Source: Oreohelix idahoensis (Eukaryota > Mollusca > Gastropoda > Stylommatophora > Oreohelicidae). From it: DNA of 64,000 bases. Of the stretch, positions 33,090-45,545 are shown one piece after another. The translations under genes were made by a program, and so were the position numbers. The notes beneath the pieces were generated by a model that was not told the DNA's origin, did no database searches, and saw nothing but the letters and a program-made list of their open reading frames with translations. Where the stretch lies: NCBI GenBank assembly GCA_024509875.1, contig JAMPIV010022911.1, positions 868,001 to 932,000 of the forward strand. Reading direction: 5' to 3'. The stretch's first letter is position 1. Each line of letters starts with the position of its first letter.

Positions 33090-35620
33090 GTATTTAGACG
33101 GAACCGATATATCAAAGATATTCTGTGACAACATACCTCGAACGTCACATTTACCTGTTCCATCCTATAACTCATTCTGTGCTCTTCACTTCAGTTTTTT
33201 CCCCACCTCTGGCAGTATTTGATATTTTCGATTCATTGGTTATATCCCATTCCCTCAAGTCTTGTTGTGCCGGGACTTCAGCGACCACCTTTTGCTGATT
33301 AGGGTAATCAATCCCTTTCATTTGAACCCATATTGACACTTGGGATCAGTAGAGAGGCATATGGTTTACTAATGTGTAACACATTTTCCTGCCAGACCGT
33401 GCATGAGTGTGGCCAATTAATGAGTGAAAAACCTTAGGATGTCCACAGTCGATTATATTATCGATTGAAAATAGTTCTGTCTGACCAGTTTGGTAATTGT
33501 TGGCTAAACAGGGTAATTGAAATAATCCTTTCCGGACAGACTTGCCTGAAGAATTATAATCCATCTTGCAAGAGATTACCTGTGATAAAGTACGAAGTCG
33601 TGAGTAGATCAATAATAGACGGAAGCTGGCATACCCTATATGGTGAGTGTAATCAACACATTTATTTGTGCGTTTGTTACGCAGGCCATTTTTCGTGAGA
33701 TTAGGGGAAATATATGCATATTGCATGCTATTGGCTTGACATTTAAGATGTAAAAAGACTGGAGCCTTGTCATATAGTTGCAATCTGGACGTGGGTCGAA
33801 TGTTGCCTTACAATTTTGTGCCTTGTGAGTTTACCGCACTGTGAAATTCAACTCGTCAAGAATTCAGCCAGACAAGTAAGGGATAATATCAGTATTTCAT
33901 TTTTAAAAACCGGACTACGTGTTTGAGCATCTTGTGGACTTATTCTAAAAAAAACTCTACCTTTATTAGTAAGGAAAGCCCCGAATGATTGGATCGTGAA
34001 CACTAAGTCATTGTTGGAGTCTATTGAAAGTTAACACCCCAAACCACGTGTAAGAGGCATCTTAATTAGGTTGCCTTAATTATTCTCTGATCCAGAAGTC
34101 AGTGTGCATTCCCAAAGAAATTTATGATAAGCTGTGTACTTTATAATTGTATATTTTGCATTACTAACATGTGAAACGTGTTAGTGAATGTCCACGTCAT
34201 ATGTGGCTGCCAACCTCAGCTAATAGAATGATGATTTTATGAACCACCACTGAAAGAGCTGATGACTGCTTTATGCGATTTCTCATAGAGAACCAAAAGC
34301 AGAGGTAGTCCCAAATTCCACATGGAGTGGGTGATGATAGAACTGATGTAAATAATTATTATGTTAAGTTTTTCAACATGTGCAATTAGAAATGTAAACA
34401 TGTTGATATAAATGGAATGTATGTTTTCCGCTCACTTGGATTAACGTTAATGTTCAGAGAGGATAAAGTTCTGAGACAGATAGGATGGTGGAATGCAAAA
34501 TAAGAAGAGGAGGCACACCTGATTTTTTGTCAGGAAACCCAGTACTCAGGAGGGTATTTGTTTCTCTCTTATTTCATGAGACTGGTCAGTGGTACCAATT
34601 GACGGTGCTATATATGGAACAAGCGAGTGGTATACAGGCCCGCAGTCAAAGCTAGACACTTACAGCAGACAGGTCTTAACAGACGCTGGACCATCTTTGC
34701 AATTAGTCCACGATACTACGAGGAACATGGTGCGACTATCAGACGACCAGTGACGAGAGAGAACCAGTCCATAGCCTGCGAAGAACAAGCATCGGATGCA
34801 GCAGAAACCAACCGACATGTTGGTGGCAGCTAAATATCCGTTCAAAGATGCCATGTGAACTCTCTATTGTTAAATCAGAAAGACCAATTCAAATCAGACC
34901 ATCACCTAGGAGGACATTTTAATGACTCTAAATTCACTCCACCCTTATTTTTTTACAATTGTTAACGATAATTGACTTTTACATTTTGTTATCTGCAAAT
35001 ATACAAATTTATAGTTGATTTAATCATTTTGAATGAACTGCATCCGTAACTCTCAGACATTTTAAATACCTATACAGAGCTATCTAAGTAATATTTTGTT
35101 GAGATAATCAGTGGGGACTCATCACAAGGAGAAAATACCAAACACCATATTCCCAATATGTCTCAATGGGTGTGTAACGGGATCCTTTACCTTTGCCCAC
35201 AGAAGGTCAGGAAAGATAAACAAATTACACAGCCTAGATCCTATCACCCGTAGTAGATGATTTCTTTAAATTCCTGTCAGGCTCCCTAGAATTGAAGCAC
35301 CATTCTTCTATTCATATCTCTGGCAAGAGTAATCTTGAGCGAAAGGTAGACAACTCTAAGATCCTCAGTAGATAACTCTGAACTTTGACCACTGTTGGAC
35401 CATCACTGCATAACAAGTGAAGTAAATCCCGTGACATCTTCAAACGTCAGTGACGTAAGTGTCACTTGTAATAATTGATCAAATTCAGGTTTAAATGTCT
35501 TCAAATGTTCATCATGTTTCTATTTTGTGTATACTGGACATTAATATCAAATAGCAAGGATTAAAACTGGGAAAAGTTAATCGTACCAGTTTATGACGGA
35601 GAATAGCGGCTTTGAGCAGC
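33090..35620. other. No recognised feature (2.5 kb)
   Basis: Several ORFs of 60-145 codons without recognisable domains, on both strands. A palindrome-like ACATGTGAAACGTGT word lies near 34170. No splice-linked coding pattern was found. Confidence 0.4.
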
Positions 35621-35630
35621 AGCATACATG

Positions 35631-36029
35631 CAGGCCTCGGTGATATTGCGGGTTCGGTTCCAGACCACCGCAATAAAGCGAATATAGCAATAAAGCGGGT
35701 CACACCAATTGTTTTGGCTTCACAGTCCATATAAAAGCCTAACATTATGTTTACACTATGTCTATTAAGTGGTTAAAAGCGTTAGGTCCAAAAGAACAAT
35801 GTACTGTAAAATTAAAAATACTTTATTGCTTAAAAAAAATGCTGATCTTCATCATCTGAGCCTTCAGTGAATCGTCATCTTTTTGTTGGTGTACAGCCAA
35901 AATCTATCGGAAGAAGAAGGCATGCTCTAATAAATAAACACGGACAATTTGAAAAAAAAAGGAAATATATGCGAAGCGCAGTAAAGCGAAGTGCAATAAA
36001 GCAAAGTGCAATAAAGCGAGGTATGCCTG
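35631..36029. mobile_element. Tigger/pogo-like MITE
   Basis: The left end carries GATATTGCGGGTTCGGTTCC and then AGACCACCGCAATAAAGCG. The right end is AATAAAGCGAGGTATGCCTG followed by TA, the inverted terminal repeat. The internal words ATACTTTATTGCT and ATCATCTGAGCCTTCAG also match what I remember of mammalian Tigger1. No transposase ORF remains in about 400 bp, so this is a deletion derivative. The left terminal bases are slightly damaged. Confidence 0.75.
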
Positions 36030-36161
36030 TACATTTCATGTAAAACAGTTTGCTCCAGAAATTTCAATTGCTAGAGATCAGAGAATGGTATTTTTGCAAG
36101 GTGGCTGAGTGCAGCAGTAACACCTTCATTTCACATCGTACCACGCCTGATGAAGTATTTT

Positions 36162-36314
36162 CTTATTTTCTTGTTTATTTCTTGTCCATTCTAAGAAATA
36201 AAATTATCCAGTATTTTCTTGTTTATTTCTTTTCCATTCTAAGATGTAACATTATCCAGTATTTTCTTGTTTACTTCTTGTCTATTCTAAGATGTAAAAT
36301 TATCCAGTATTTTC
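36162..36314 (+). repeat. Three 48-bp tandem units
   Basis: AGTATTTTCTTGTTTATTTC and CATTCTAAGATGTAAAATTA repeat every 48 bp. The period is a multiple of three, so a short ORF shows a 16-residue repeat. Confidence 0.8.
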
Positions 36315-36389
36315 ACCCGTTGTCATCCACTATCTGCTCATCTTTGTCAAACTAACAGTTATTGTGTTACACGTCTCAAGGAAGTCACG

Positions 36390-36640
36390 TTGTGGCAGAA
36401 TCAATAAAAAAAATCAACCCGGAAATAATTAATAAATAAACAGGAATATGCCTAAATATTTTATGGCTGGCAACATTGCCATGTAGCCGATGAGCCACAC
36501 TACTCTCCCTTGAGCACGAAGAGTTATAGACCATGTCACCGTCACCAGGCTGTGATAAGCTTTCATTCGTCTGTGGATGAGTTGAATTATTTAAATTATT
36601 TCCTTTGATTGACTTGTCCAAGTTTTGTTGAAGTTATTTA
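36390..36640 (-). mobile_element. LINE 5'-end fragment
   Basis: The minus-strand leader ACTTCAACAAAACTTGGACA and the peptide start MDKSIKGNN parallel the full LINE at 21964-22000 (ATG at 21976). Coding similarity fades within about 20 codons. Confidence 0.6.
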
Positions 36641-36644
36641 TTGA

Positions 36645-37900
36645 GTAAAGTCTCTAGATGGTGGAGTACCTTGTCCAATGTTCGAAACTCTTTGGTCATG
36701 TCCATACGACATGCGTGGTAAGACACTGTATGTTTTGCTCACCTCAGAGATGCCCAACATATGAAGATCAGAGAACGTGTATACGGCCGACACTTCTACC
36801 ATTTGTGGAAAATCTCCACGGAGATTCAAATAGCCTCAGGCTGACTACTGCTGTTTTTGAAAACATTCACGTGGACATTTGAGAATGTACGAAGAAGAAA
36901 TTGATCATGTTTACACTGACAACCGATCATTACAAACTTAAATATAAATCAGATCGACAAACTGATATCAGGACAGACAGATATGTGTCTATGTGGGGAG
37001 GTCAAATAAGCAACAGAAGATGGAGATACTCCTCCAAATTTATTTGCTCCACGAGAGAAGCACATTGTCAGCACATCATTCTCCACCCAGCTAAGAGAAA
37101 CTGAATGGTGGCGAGAAGGAGATGCAGACACTGAGAGACGTAATATATTTCAGGGGAAGTAATAATTAAATGCTATGGGAAAAAACTTAAACTAGAAGTT
37201 AGAAACAGATTCTTTACTTAATACGTAAAAAGTTAACAACTTTTTCAATTTGGTATAAAAATTATCTTTAAATAAAAGAGATGTTGCCAAACGTTAACCA
37301 TAGGTCACAAGTAACTACAGTTTGGAGAAAACTAAAAGCAATTAAAGGAGGAAACAACAAGAAATTTAAAACCCCAACAATTAAAATACCAGAGAGAGCT
37401 GAAACAGATAGAGAAAAAGCCAACATACTAGCTAAATACTTCTATCAGGTATAGCTCATATAGACAGTCTTCTATCAGGTTAGCTCAATAGACAGTCTAG
37501 ATAAGGCAGAAATAAATAGGCGGAAAATATAATGAAAAGAAACAAACCAGATTAGACAACAGCATATTTTAGATTAAAAAAAAAAAAAAAAAATCATTAT
37601 GAACTATGACTACAAAAAGAAAATACCTACTAGAGATAATATAGTATAAAATAAATACAAACAAAAACATATTACAACAAAGGAAACACGTCCTGATATA
37701 ACCAACAACTGCATGTACATGGTAGATGGTTGAAAGGGGCGTGCTACAAAGAAAAGTAGCAAACACATTAATAAAAATAAAAAGGTAGCTCATCAAGATA
37801 CGCTAAAATCTATTTTTGACCGGCACGAAGTGCTGCCTAAACTAAAGGTGTGGTGTGCGTGTACGACAAGACCCCTAATGAACACGACAATGACCTTAAG
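36645..37900. other. No recognised gene
   Basis: Contains a short tandem pair around CTTCTATCAGGT..AGCTCA (37439-37500) and a poly-A run (37573-37594). Otherwise short ORFs only. Confidence 0.4.
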
Positions 37901-37937
37901 TCACTACCATCCCCTCCACCAAACATTATTATATGAC

Positions 37938-38165
37938 GAGGTAAGAGGAGCTTTTATTACATTGAGACTTGTATGGAAATTAAAAGACAGTGAGTCTAAC
38001 ACATAAATAATCTTCAACTGACATATTAAGTCGCAGTGTATGGCTCTGAAACATAGAGAACAACAAAAACGTAAAAGAAGCAGTGGTTGAACCTGTTTTA
38101 AACGTACGTTGAAATCTCTTTGAAAAACTGACGACTGATAAGTCGCCAAATTCGCTTCTACTGCG
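37938..38165 (+). mobile_element. LINE fragment, composite locus 1
   Basis: Diverged match to the LINE near 24650-24800 (GTAAGAGGAGCTTTTATTAC, then TATGGCTCTGAAACATAGAG). The same piece occurs at 43447-43540. Confidence 0.65.
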
Positions 38166-38233
38166 TCGCGTTACCGACTATATAAATCCTAACGCTCAAT
38201 CCCTAACCGTTATCCTGGTCATGTTTTTTTTTT

Positions 38234-38845
38234 AAATGTTGTTGAACAAAATGTCAGTTCTATCAACACTCTTCAACTCTCCAACGAGCATAGCCCGTCA
38301 ACAAACAAAATGTCAGTTCTATCAACACTCTTCAACTCTCCAACGAGCATAGCCCGTCAACAAACAAAATGTCAGTTCTATCAACACTCTTCAACTCTCC
38401 AACGAGCATAGCCCGTCAACAAACAAAATGTCAGTTCTATCAACACTCTTCAACTCTCCAACGACCATAGCCCGTCAACAAACAAAATGACAGTTCTATC
38501 AACACTCTTCAACTCTCCAACGAGCATTAGCCCGTCAACAAACAAATTGTCAGTTCTATCAACACTCTTCAACTCTCCAACGACCATAGCCCGTCAACAA
38601 ACAAAATGTCAGTTCTATCAACACTCTTCAACTCTCCAACGAGCATAGCCCATCAACAAACAAATTGTCAGTTCTATCAACACTCTTCAACTCTCCAACG
38701 ACCATAGCCCGTCAACAAACAAAATGTCAGTTCTATCAACACTCTTCAACTCTCCAACGAGCATAGCCCGTCAACAAACAAAATGTCAGTTCTATCAACA
38801 CTCTTCAACTCTCCAACGAGCCATAGCCCGTCAACAAACAAATAC
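38234..38845 (+). repeat. 59-bp minisatellite, about ten units
   Basis: Unit: ATGTCAGTTCTATCAACACT, CTTCAACTCTCCAACGAGCA, TAGCCCGTCAACAAACAAA. The last third is the reverse complement of a diverged LINE 3' tail. At 43650-43710 the same segment is present once. Confidence 0.9.
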
Positions 38846-39162
38846 CAAGTCCTCCTGTCACGTGACATCCGCTCAAGGTTTTCCACATCTACTTTTTCTT
38901 TCTTGATCTGTCACCAGTTCTCTTCTCCATTTGTTCTTAGGTCTACTTCTACTTCTCTGACCTTGGGGATTCAAGAACAAGGACTGTACGGTTATAATGT
39001 CAACGTGTTTAGCCAGTGGGTGGCTAGTCTCTCGCCAACGTCTTCTTCCCATCCCTTGTTACACTGTCTCTTGATTGGTTCTTGTCATCAGTTCCACATT
39101 GGTGACCTTGTCGTACCATTTCAATCCTACTACTCTACCCAAGTATCCTATTATGTTAATTC
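38846..39162 (-). mobile_element. LINE 3' fragment, composite locus 1
   Basis: Reverse complement of the LINE C-terminal region. It starts ACCAAGTCCTCCTGTCACGT and continues through CATCAGTTCCACATTGGTGA. Confidence 0.75.
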
Positions 39163-39175
39163 ATCACAACTAATT

Positions 39176-39764
39176 TGGTTCATGTAACTAATTTGAACAT
39201 CAATCTAAAGAAGACAGAGGTCATGACACTCAATGTGAGCAACCCCGAGCCCATAACAGTAAGGAATCAACAACTGGAACAGACAGACACCTTCCCCTAC
39301 CTAGGATGCATAGTAACACCATATGGCGGAGCAAGCAAAGACATCAAAAACAGAATAAACAAAGCAAGAACAGCCTTTTATAGTCTAAACAACATCTGGG
39401 GGTCCTCTCAGTACAGCACAAGCACAAAATTAAGATTATATCAGAGCTGTGTGCTTTATGTGCTTCTCTATGGTGCGGAATGCTGGAGAGTTACAGAGAA
39501 GTAAATGTCGAAATTATCCTCGTTTCACACAACTGCCTAAGAAAAATTCTCCGAATCTTTTGGCCGAATACCACCACCAACCAAGATCTGCTTACTTGTA
39601 GCAAGCAAGAGGACAAGCACACCATCATAGCTGGCAGACGCTGGAGTTGGGTTGGCCATGTCCTCAGGAGAGACCCCGATGCCATCACAAGAACAGCTAT
39701 GCTTTGGACCCCGTGATGGCCACTGACTGCTTTGACGGTCGGTGGCTAAGGATCAAAGAAGAAG
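39176..39764 (+). mobile_element. 5'-truncated LINE of a second family, with target-site duplication
   Basis: Flanked by the 13-bp repeat ATCACAACTAATT (39163-39175 and 39765-39777). The translation in two frames gives LVHVTNLNINLKKTEVMTLN, a YLGCIVTPYGGASKDIKNRI segment, LLYGAECWRVTE and then RWSWVGHVLRRDPDAITRTA. These are the end of reverse transcriptase and the C-terminal region. A frameshift near 39500 breaks it. The 3' end is AAAGAAGAAG. At the paralogous locus (about 44450) the site is empty. Confidence 0.85.
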
Positions 39765-39837
39765 ATCACAACTAATTAGGTGTCATTTAAAAGACAAATA
39801 TTCCTATCCAGGTTTTATGAGCAGCATGTTGAATGTA

Positions 39838-40210
39838 CAAGGGCGACCTTGCAGACTGCAACAACTGGAGAGGAATTACTCTCCTCTCAGTTCCCAGCAA
39901 AATACTAGGCAGGATAATCATCCAGAGAATTTCAAAAGCAGTTGACCATAAACTGAGGAAAGAACAGAAAATGTGAAGATCAGATGTTTAGCCTCAGGAA
40001 CATTATAGAGCAGTGCTCAGAATGGCAGAGACAGCTGTACATTAACTTTGTTGATTTTGAAAAGGCTTTTGACAGCATACACAGGGACAGCCTATGGAAA
40101 ATACTGAGGGCTTATGAAATTCCCAGCCGCATTGTTTCCATCATAAAAAAAGCCTATATTCTAACTGTACGTGCAGTGTCGGATTGAGTAGTGTAACATT
40201 CGAAGTGAAA
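39838..40210 (+). mobile_element. LINE reverse transcriptase remnant
   Basis: Frames give NNWRGITLLSVPSKILGRII-like text, then FSLRNIIEQCSEWQRQLYIN and FVDFEKAFDSIHRDSLWKIL: RT motifs up to the first catalytic Asp. Frameshifts and loss of the rest make it a pseudogene. Confidence 0.75.
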
Positions 40211-40894
40211 ACAGGAGTATCCTCACACCTTTTCATTCACACCTATCTTCTACAACTGATGCTGAGAAGCACCCATCAGCAACATACGATCCTCAAACCC
40301 ATGCACTCGCTATCAACAAGGCACGAACATATTTTTGCTATTGTATCGACAGACAACTTTGAGAGATGTATTGCTATGCCATTTTGATTTTGTGCACTAA
40401 ATCGCCCATTTTATGATAAATGTACTTATCACTCATGTATAATTGCATTGTTTGAAAATGATGTTGAGAACAAATGTAATGCACAAGAACTGTTACTTTT
40501 ACACATATCCCACATCATTTATCAAATGAGTCTCCACTAATGCCTTTTTACGATTTTCAAACCTATCATCCTCTCCAAAATAATACTTCCATTTACTCTT
40601 CACTCCAGCTCAACTCTCACTTTCATTTACTCATCCTTCCTCTCACTTGTTCCGTTATCGATAATTCTTTTAGACTTGATGCGCCCTTCCAGGCCTCTTC
40701 AGTCTTACGTAAGGACATACCTTCAGAGATTGCATCAATAGCCTTCAATCACTTTTCCTCAATGGTCTGAAAGCCTCTTCTTGCCTTCTTCCATCCAGAG
40801 AACACGTTTGTCCTTCCTTCAGCACTACAACCATTAGACACCATTGATATGCCCTCCTTGATTAATTAATTAGATACAATTCACACCAGCCACG

Positions 40895-41089
40895 ATGATA
40901 AGACAAACGAGATTGCCTGGTTTGGCAATATATATTAGCATTGTTATTATCATTATACTGATTTGTCTGCTATATAAGTACGAAGTTTATAGACAAATAC
41001 TTTGTAAGAAACAGAGTATTGTTAACACTACTGCTGATGATGAAAACCAAATGAGTCCTCATGATATCACCCAGAGAAAGTGTTACTGA
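40895..41089 (+). other. Possible small membrane-protein exon, unrecognised
   Basis: 64 codons with one strongly hydrophobic segment (LAIYISIVIIIILICLLY) followed by a charged tail (KYEVYRQILCKKQ). It could be a last exon carrying a transmembrane anchor, or chance in AT-rich DNA. No upstream partner was found. Confidence 0.2.
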
Positions 41090-41099
41090 GAACATCCCC

Positions 41100-43440
41100 A
41101 TGACTACATTTACTCCCCATCCCATTACCTACCCTCTAGTACCCCCGCTAACGCCACGTTGACATGCCTGTAGTAGAACATACTCATCACAGTAACACTG
41201 CATTGCACAGTAGTGATGCAAATATAGAGCCCATGATGTTGGGACAGACAAGAATTTTTCGCAGAGTGCGATACCAAAAAGTTGATGAAGTCATACCCCC
41301 ATGAATAAAATTGTTATGTTCAAGTTGACATGCATTTGTACTGACAGCACTTACATTATTAGAAATCCCCTCCAATGATTAATCGCTACAGTTTTGACTG
41401 TTATTGTTTATCCATTAACCATGCAACTGTTTTGTAAAGTTGAGAAGACAACCTTGTACATATTTTTGCTTCACAATTGCAAATTTTCTAGAGAGGAAAA
41501 GGTTGTTCAGACATACACTTTTTGACGAAAGAAATGACAGTGCAGGTGCATCCTAGACTATCATCAGCAGCGTTCAATTCACTGACGACGTTCTTATCCA
41601 CACACATTCCCACTCACTTTTTTTTGGCGGAACAGTGTTACTCGTACATTGTTGACTGATAGCTACATTTTTTGTGAAAGTCAAATTTAAATATAGAACA
41701 AGTTATTACACAAGATGAGATTACTCTGTACGTCTTTATGCCTGACAATGAGTTGTTATTGGCACTAGATGTTTTAAGACACCAGACGTCTTCTGAAAAA
41801 CCACTGACCTCAGTGACAGAAGAGATGTCACACTGTATTTATGTATAATAACATGTCATAATGTTTGAGGTTCATTGAACCCTATTGAGTTTGAATTCAG
41901 TTCACTGTATTGGCACTGAGATGCCAGAGATAGGTTCAAGTTAAAACGAGTCATATTGTAATGACATGTGAAGATTTTAATTTTTATGGACATGGTCATG
42001 AAATGTTTGGTAACATTGTTGTCAACACCACACATTTATGAAATTTTTTGATATTATAGACATTGTCACGAAATATTTTATAGGAGCGTCAACTAGCTGG
42101 CAAAAACACATAATTTTATTTGTATGATAGCATGTACTTAGACAAGTATACTTAAGAGCCCTATATTTACGAATTTATTTGGTATGATAGCATGTACACC
42201 TACGAGAGCCCCCAATTTAAGGATTTTTTCGAATAGTGAATTTAAGGGATTTGGATTTATATTTTTGATAGAACGCAAATGTCTCCTTAAAGGATACATT
42301 TGTGTAGCCCCGGGATCTATGTTACCGGATGGCCTACTACTGATACCAAAGCATCATTCGTGCTAATTGTTATCAGTTAGATTAGGAAAAATAGTTACGA
42401 GGTTTTTTTTTAAATAGAATCAAGATACGCGGTCATCAGAGTAAAACTGGAACTAGGTTAAATAACGACTCTACTCTAATTTTTGGCGGGAGTTGCTCAG
42501 CAACCGATGACGTAAGTCGGAATAGCCTAGACACCCCATCGGTAGGCATGTGAGATCCAATAAAATAAATAAATAAATATTAGACCGTCCAACCAAAAGG
42601 CTGGAAAAAGCGCGCACCACGACGCGAAGGAAAACTTCGAGATCAGAAATCAGTTGATTCCCAAAAGCCAGTCTGTACGGACGTATAACTGCTGGTCTTG
42701 AAGTATCGAGATATCAACTTTATAGAAGCAGATAGCTTTTTGTTAAATGTGGGAATTTCTATACACCTTGTAAGTACAGCTTCGAGTGAACTTTTTAATA
42801 TTTCAGAATACAACCTTAGTTAGGCCAGAAATGCCTAAAGGTTGAGAGAACGAGCTGAATTTATGAAAGAAATGAAACGGAGCTCGTAAAATGTCAAATT
42901 AGCGCTCATATCATAAAGAAGAGATAGAGGCTCAACAGTTGTTTAAACCTGAGTCAGACAAATCCAAGAAGCAAATGAAAAGGAACTAAGCAGAAATACT
43001 TACCCCAACTTGGATAGGCTGCAAGGAGAAAATAGCCAATAAATGACCAGTACAAAGGCACATTTTTATGAGAATTATTTTGAGAAAATGCATGCAAATG
43101 GTTTTGTTTACAGATTGTAAAATACAAGTTAATAAAAATTGTTTTATTGGATCCTGAGGACTTGATTCATTACCTCATGTTGAAGAGTTTTACAGTAGAT
43201 ATTGAACAATAAGTATGCTAAAGACTGTCACGCAACATTAAACATCACAGGAATTTTGGAACGAAATGGGTTACAATATTCATCAAGAAATACCATCTCT
43301 GGCAGTATACCAGTATTCCTGACTTAAGTGATACAATAAACATAAACACACCCACACGGTTACACCATTGGCTATATGGTGCCGCGAGTCCCTGCCCTGT
43401 CACCCCGGTTACAACCTGCATGAAAAGTAAAAGACATGTA
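41100..43440. other. No recognised feature (2.3 kb)
   Basis: Two diverged copies of a GTATGATAGCATGTAC word lie at 42120-42200. Otherwise short ORFs and AT-rich DNA. Confidence 0.4.
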
Positions 43441-43446
43441 GTCGAA

Positions 43447-43860
43447 CACAAAAATAATAATCTTCAACTCACATATTAAATCGCACACGATGTGTGTCTG
43501 AAACACAGAGGACAACGAAAACGTACAAGAAAAATTGGGTGCCATCTTGTCAAGAAAATTGCGTTACAGCCTAACCATAAATCCAAACGCTGAATCCTTA
43601 AACATTATCTTGGTCAAGTTGTTTTTTCCTATTGAAATGTTGTTTAAATTATTTCAGTTCTCATTAAGACTATTTAGCGCTCCAAGGACCTCAGCCCGTC
43701 AACAAACACACACCAAGTCCTCCTGTCACGTGACATGACGTACAAATCATCCTCATCGTTGTTATTTTGTCACCAGTTGTCTTCTCCTCGTGTTCTTCTG
43801 TCTACCTCTACTTCTCTTAGCCTGGGGATTCTAGATCAAGGACTGGGTTTGGGGGGGGGG
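43447..43860. mobile_element. Composite LINE locus 2, left part
   Basis: 43447-43540 is a plus LINE piece. 43545-43690 parallels 38160-38310. 43700-43850 is a minus LINE tail (ACCAAGTCCTCCTGTCACGT). A poly-G run is at 43847-43863. Same arrangement as 37.94-38.95 kb, without the 59-bp amplification. Confidence 0.7.
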
Positions 43861-43914
43861 GGGAGGCCAATAATGTTAACAGCCAACTTTAATTAATGTG
43901 TGTCTAATCTCTGG

Positions 43915-44233
43915 ATATCTTCTACGGACAATTAGCAGATGGCAAGAGAACAGTTGGGCGACCACAGCTGAGGTTCAAAGATGTGTGCAAGAGAGATATG
44001 AGGGCACTGGACATGGATCCAGCAACATGGGAGGTTGAAGCTGCCGATCGCACTAAGTGGCGATGCTATTTACGGCGCCACCTCAGACTTGGGCGAAGAG
44101 AGGCTCACACAACAAGCAGAGGAGGGGAGAAAACGTCGAAAGGAGCACCAGGAAAATAAGCAGCTGAGGGCTGTCACCTCAGGGGCGCATTCCCATTGTC
44201 AGTTATGACTGAAGGGGCTATTATTATTATTAT
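43915..44233 (+). mobile_element. 5'-truncated LINE of a third family, with target-site duplication
   Basis: Flanked by TAATCTCTGG (43905-43914 and 44234-44243). Plus-strand translation gives LADGKRTVGRPQLRFKDVCK, then RDMRALDMDPATWEVEAADR and TKWRC, a typical LINE C-terminus. It ends in (TTA)n. A second copy of this tail is at 29.3 kb, minus strand. Confidence 0.85.
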
Positions 44234-44243
44234 TAATCTCTGG

Positions 44244-44450
44244 TCATCATCTCTTCCCATCCAGTGTTCCACTGGTACGTGTCTGGTTCTTGTCAACAGT
44301 TCCATATTGGTGACCTTGTCTGGTTCTTGTCATCAGTTCCATATTGGTGACCTTGTCTGGTTCTTGTCATTAGTTCCATATTGGTGACCTTGACCTACCA
44401 TTTCAATCCTACTACTCTACACAAGTATCCAGTTATGTCAGTCCTTTACA
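44244..44450 (-). mobile_element. Composite LINE locus 2, right part with a 37-bp triplication
   Basis: Reverse complement of the LINE tail. The segment TCTGGTTCTTGTCATCAGTT plus CCATATTGGTGACCTTG occurs three times (about 44281-44390), but only once at 39076-39110. Confidence 0.8.
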
Positions 44451-44529
44451 ATTAATTTGGTGACGTTTAATAGACATTTATTCGTATCCTGGTTTCTGAG
44501 CAGCAAGATTAATTTACCAATTTTGAACT

Positions 44530-45540
44530 TCAGTAAGCACCGAGGTTTTGTAGATGGACACAGCGGATTCTGAACCTGAACTGAGAAACCAATAGTATCA
44601 TTGTTGTCTTCGGTAAACATCGAGTCTAGCGTCAAAATAAACTGAACACAGAGAAATGGACATTATAAAGAAATCGTGCACCATCGTGCTTTCCCGTCAT
44701 TTCTTACATCGGCTATGGTACTAAATGTTTTTGACTTTTTATTTTATTTTAATATTTATTATGTCTGTGGTAAGTTGGGATTATATAAATAGTTATAGGG
44801 GACTTAGTGTACTGACTGAGATCAGCTGTGAAGGTATCTGTATCTAATGAGTGTGGTGTGTTACAGATGACCTTACTTTGCTACCACATTTAGACCTCAA
44901 TCAGACTTATTCTGGAATATTGTGATGACTACGTTGAATGTCTAGGGTTATGATAGTGATGAAGTATAAGTTCACAACAACCAACAGACAGATAAACACT
45001 TTAATTAAGATCCACAACACGTTACAACACTATGACAAGCACATACATATAACGCTCTAGAAGACTATCTTACGTAAGTCAAGTGTTAACTTTTAAATTA
45101 TGTATTAATTTCTTTCAATAATAGATATCCTGATCCAACTACAGAGTGAATCAGGAATCACAATCAAATGTAAACACAATGTTTATGTACAAAATTTATA
45201 CAAAGGATCTTTGTCCTGACATATAATATTATTTCAATATGTGTGTTGGTTGTGATGTAGTATTATGAGGTAATACTGGCTTTTGACGCTAGGTTGTTGT
45301 TTGTCATCACGACTTCATGTGTTTGTTACTGGTGGAAATAATATTGAAGGGATCACAGTTTCTTTTTATTTGTAACACAATAACTGTCCCTCTTGATTTA
45401 ATATTACAGTCACTTTTAAGGTGGGTGTCATAAAATTAACCATGATACAACGTTAAAATATCTCCAATGATACAACGTAGGGATAAAAACTAATGCGTAA
45501 GCTACTGGAATACATGATCGCCCACGCCGCGAGTCATCAC
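44530..45540. other. No recognised feature
   Basis: AT-rich, short ORFs only. Confidence 0.4.
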
Positions 45541-45545
45541 CCGCC

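Noticed and set aside
33090..35600. Hidden gene in the featureless 2.5 kb
   Set aside because: ORFs up to 145 codons on both strands, but no domain, no consistent splice chain and no repeat signature.
35631..36029. Window of mammalian origin, because of the Tigger1-like MITE
   Set aside because: The rest of the window (Gmr1-like elements, RTE-like LINEs, SINE) is not mammalian in character.
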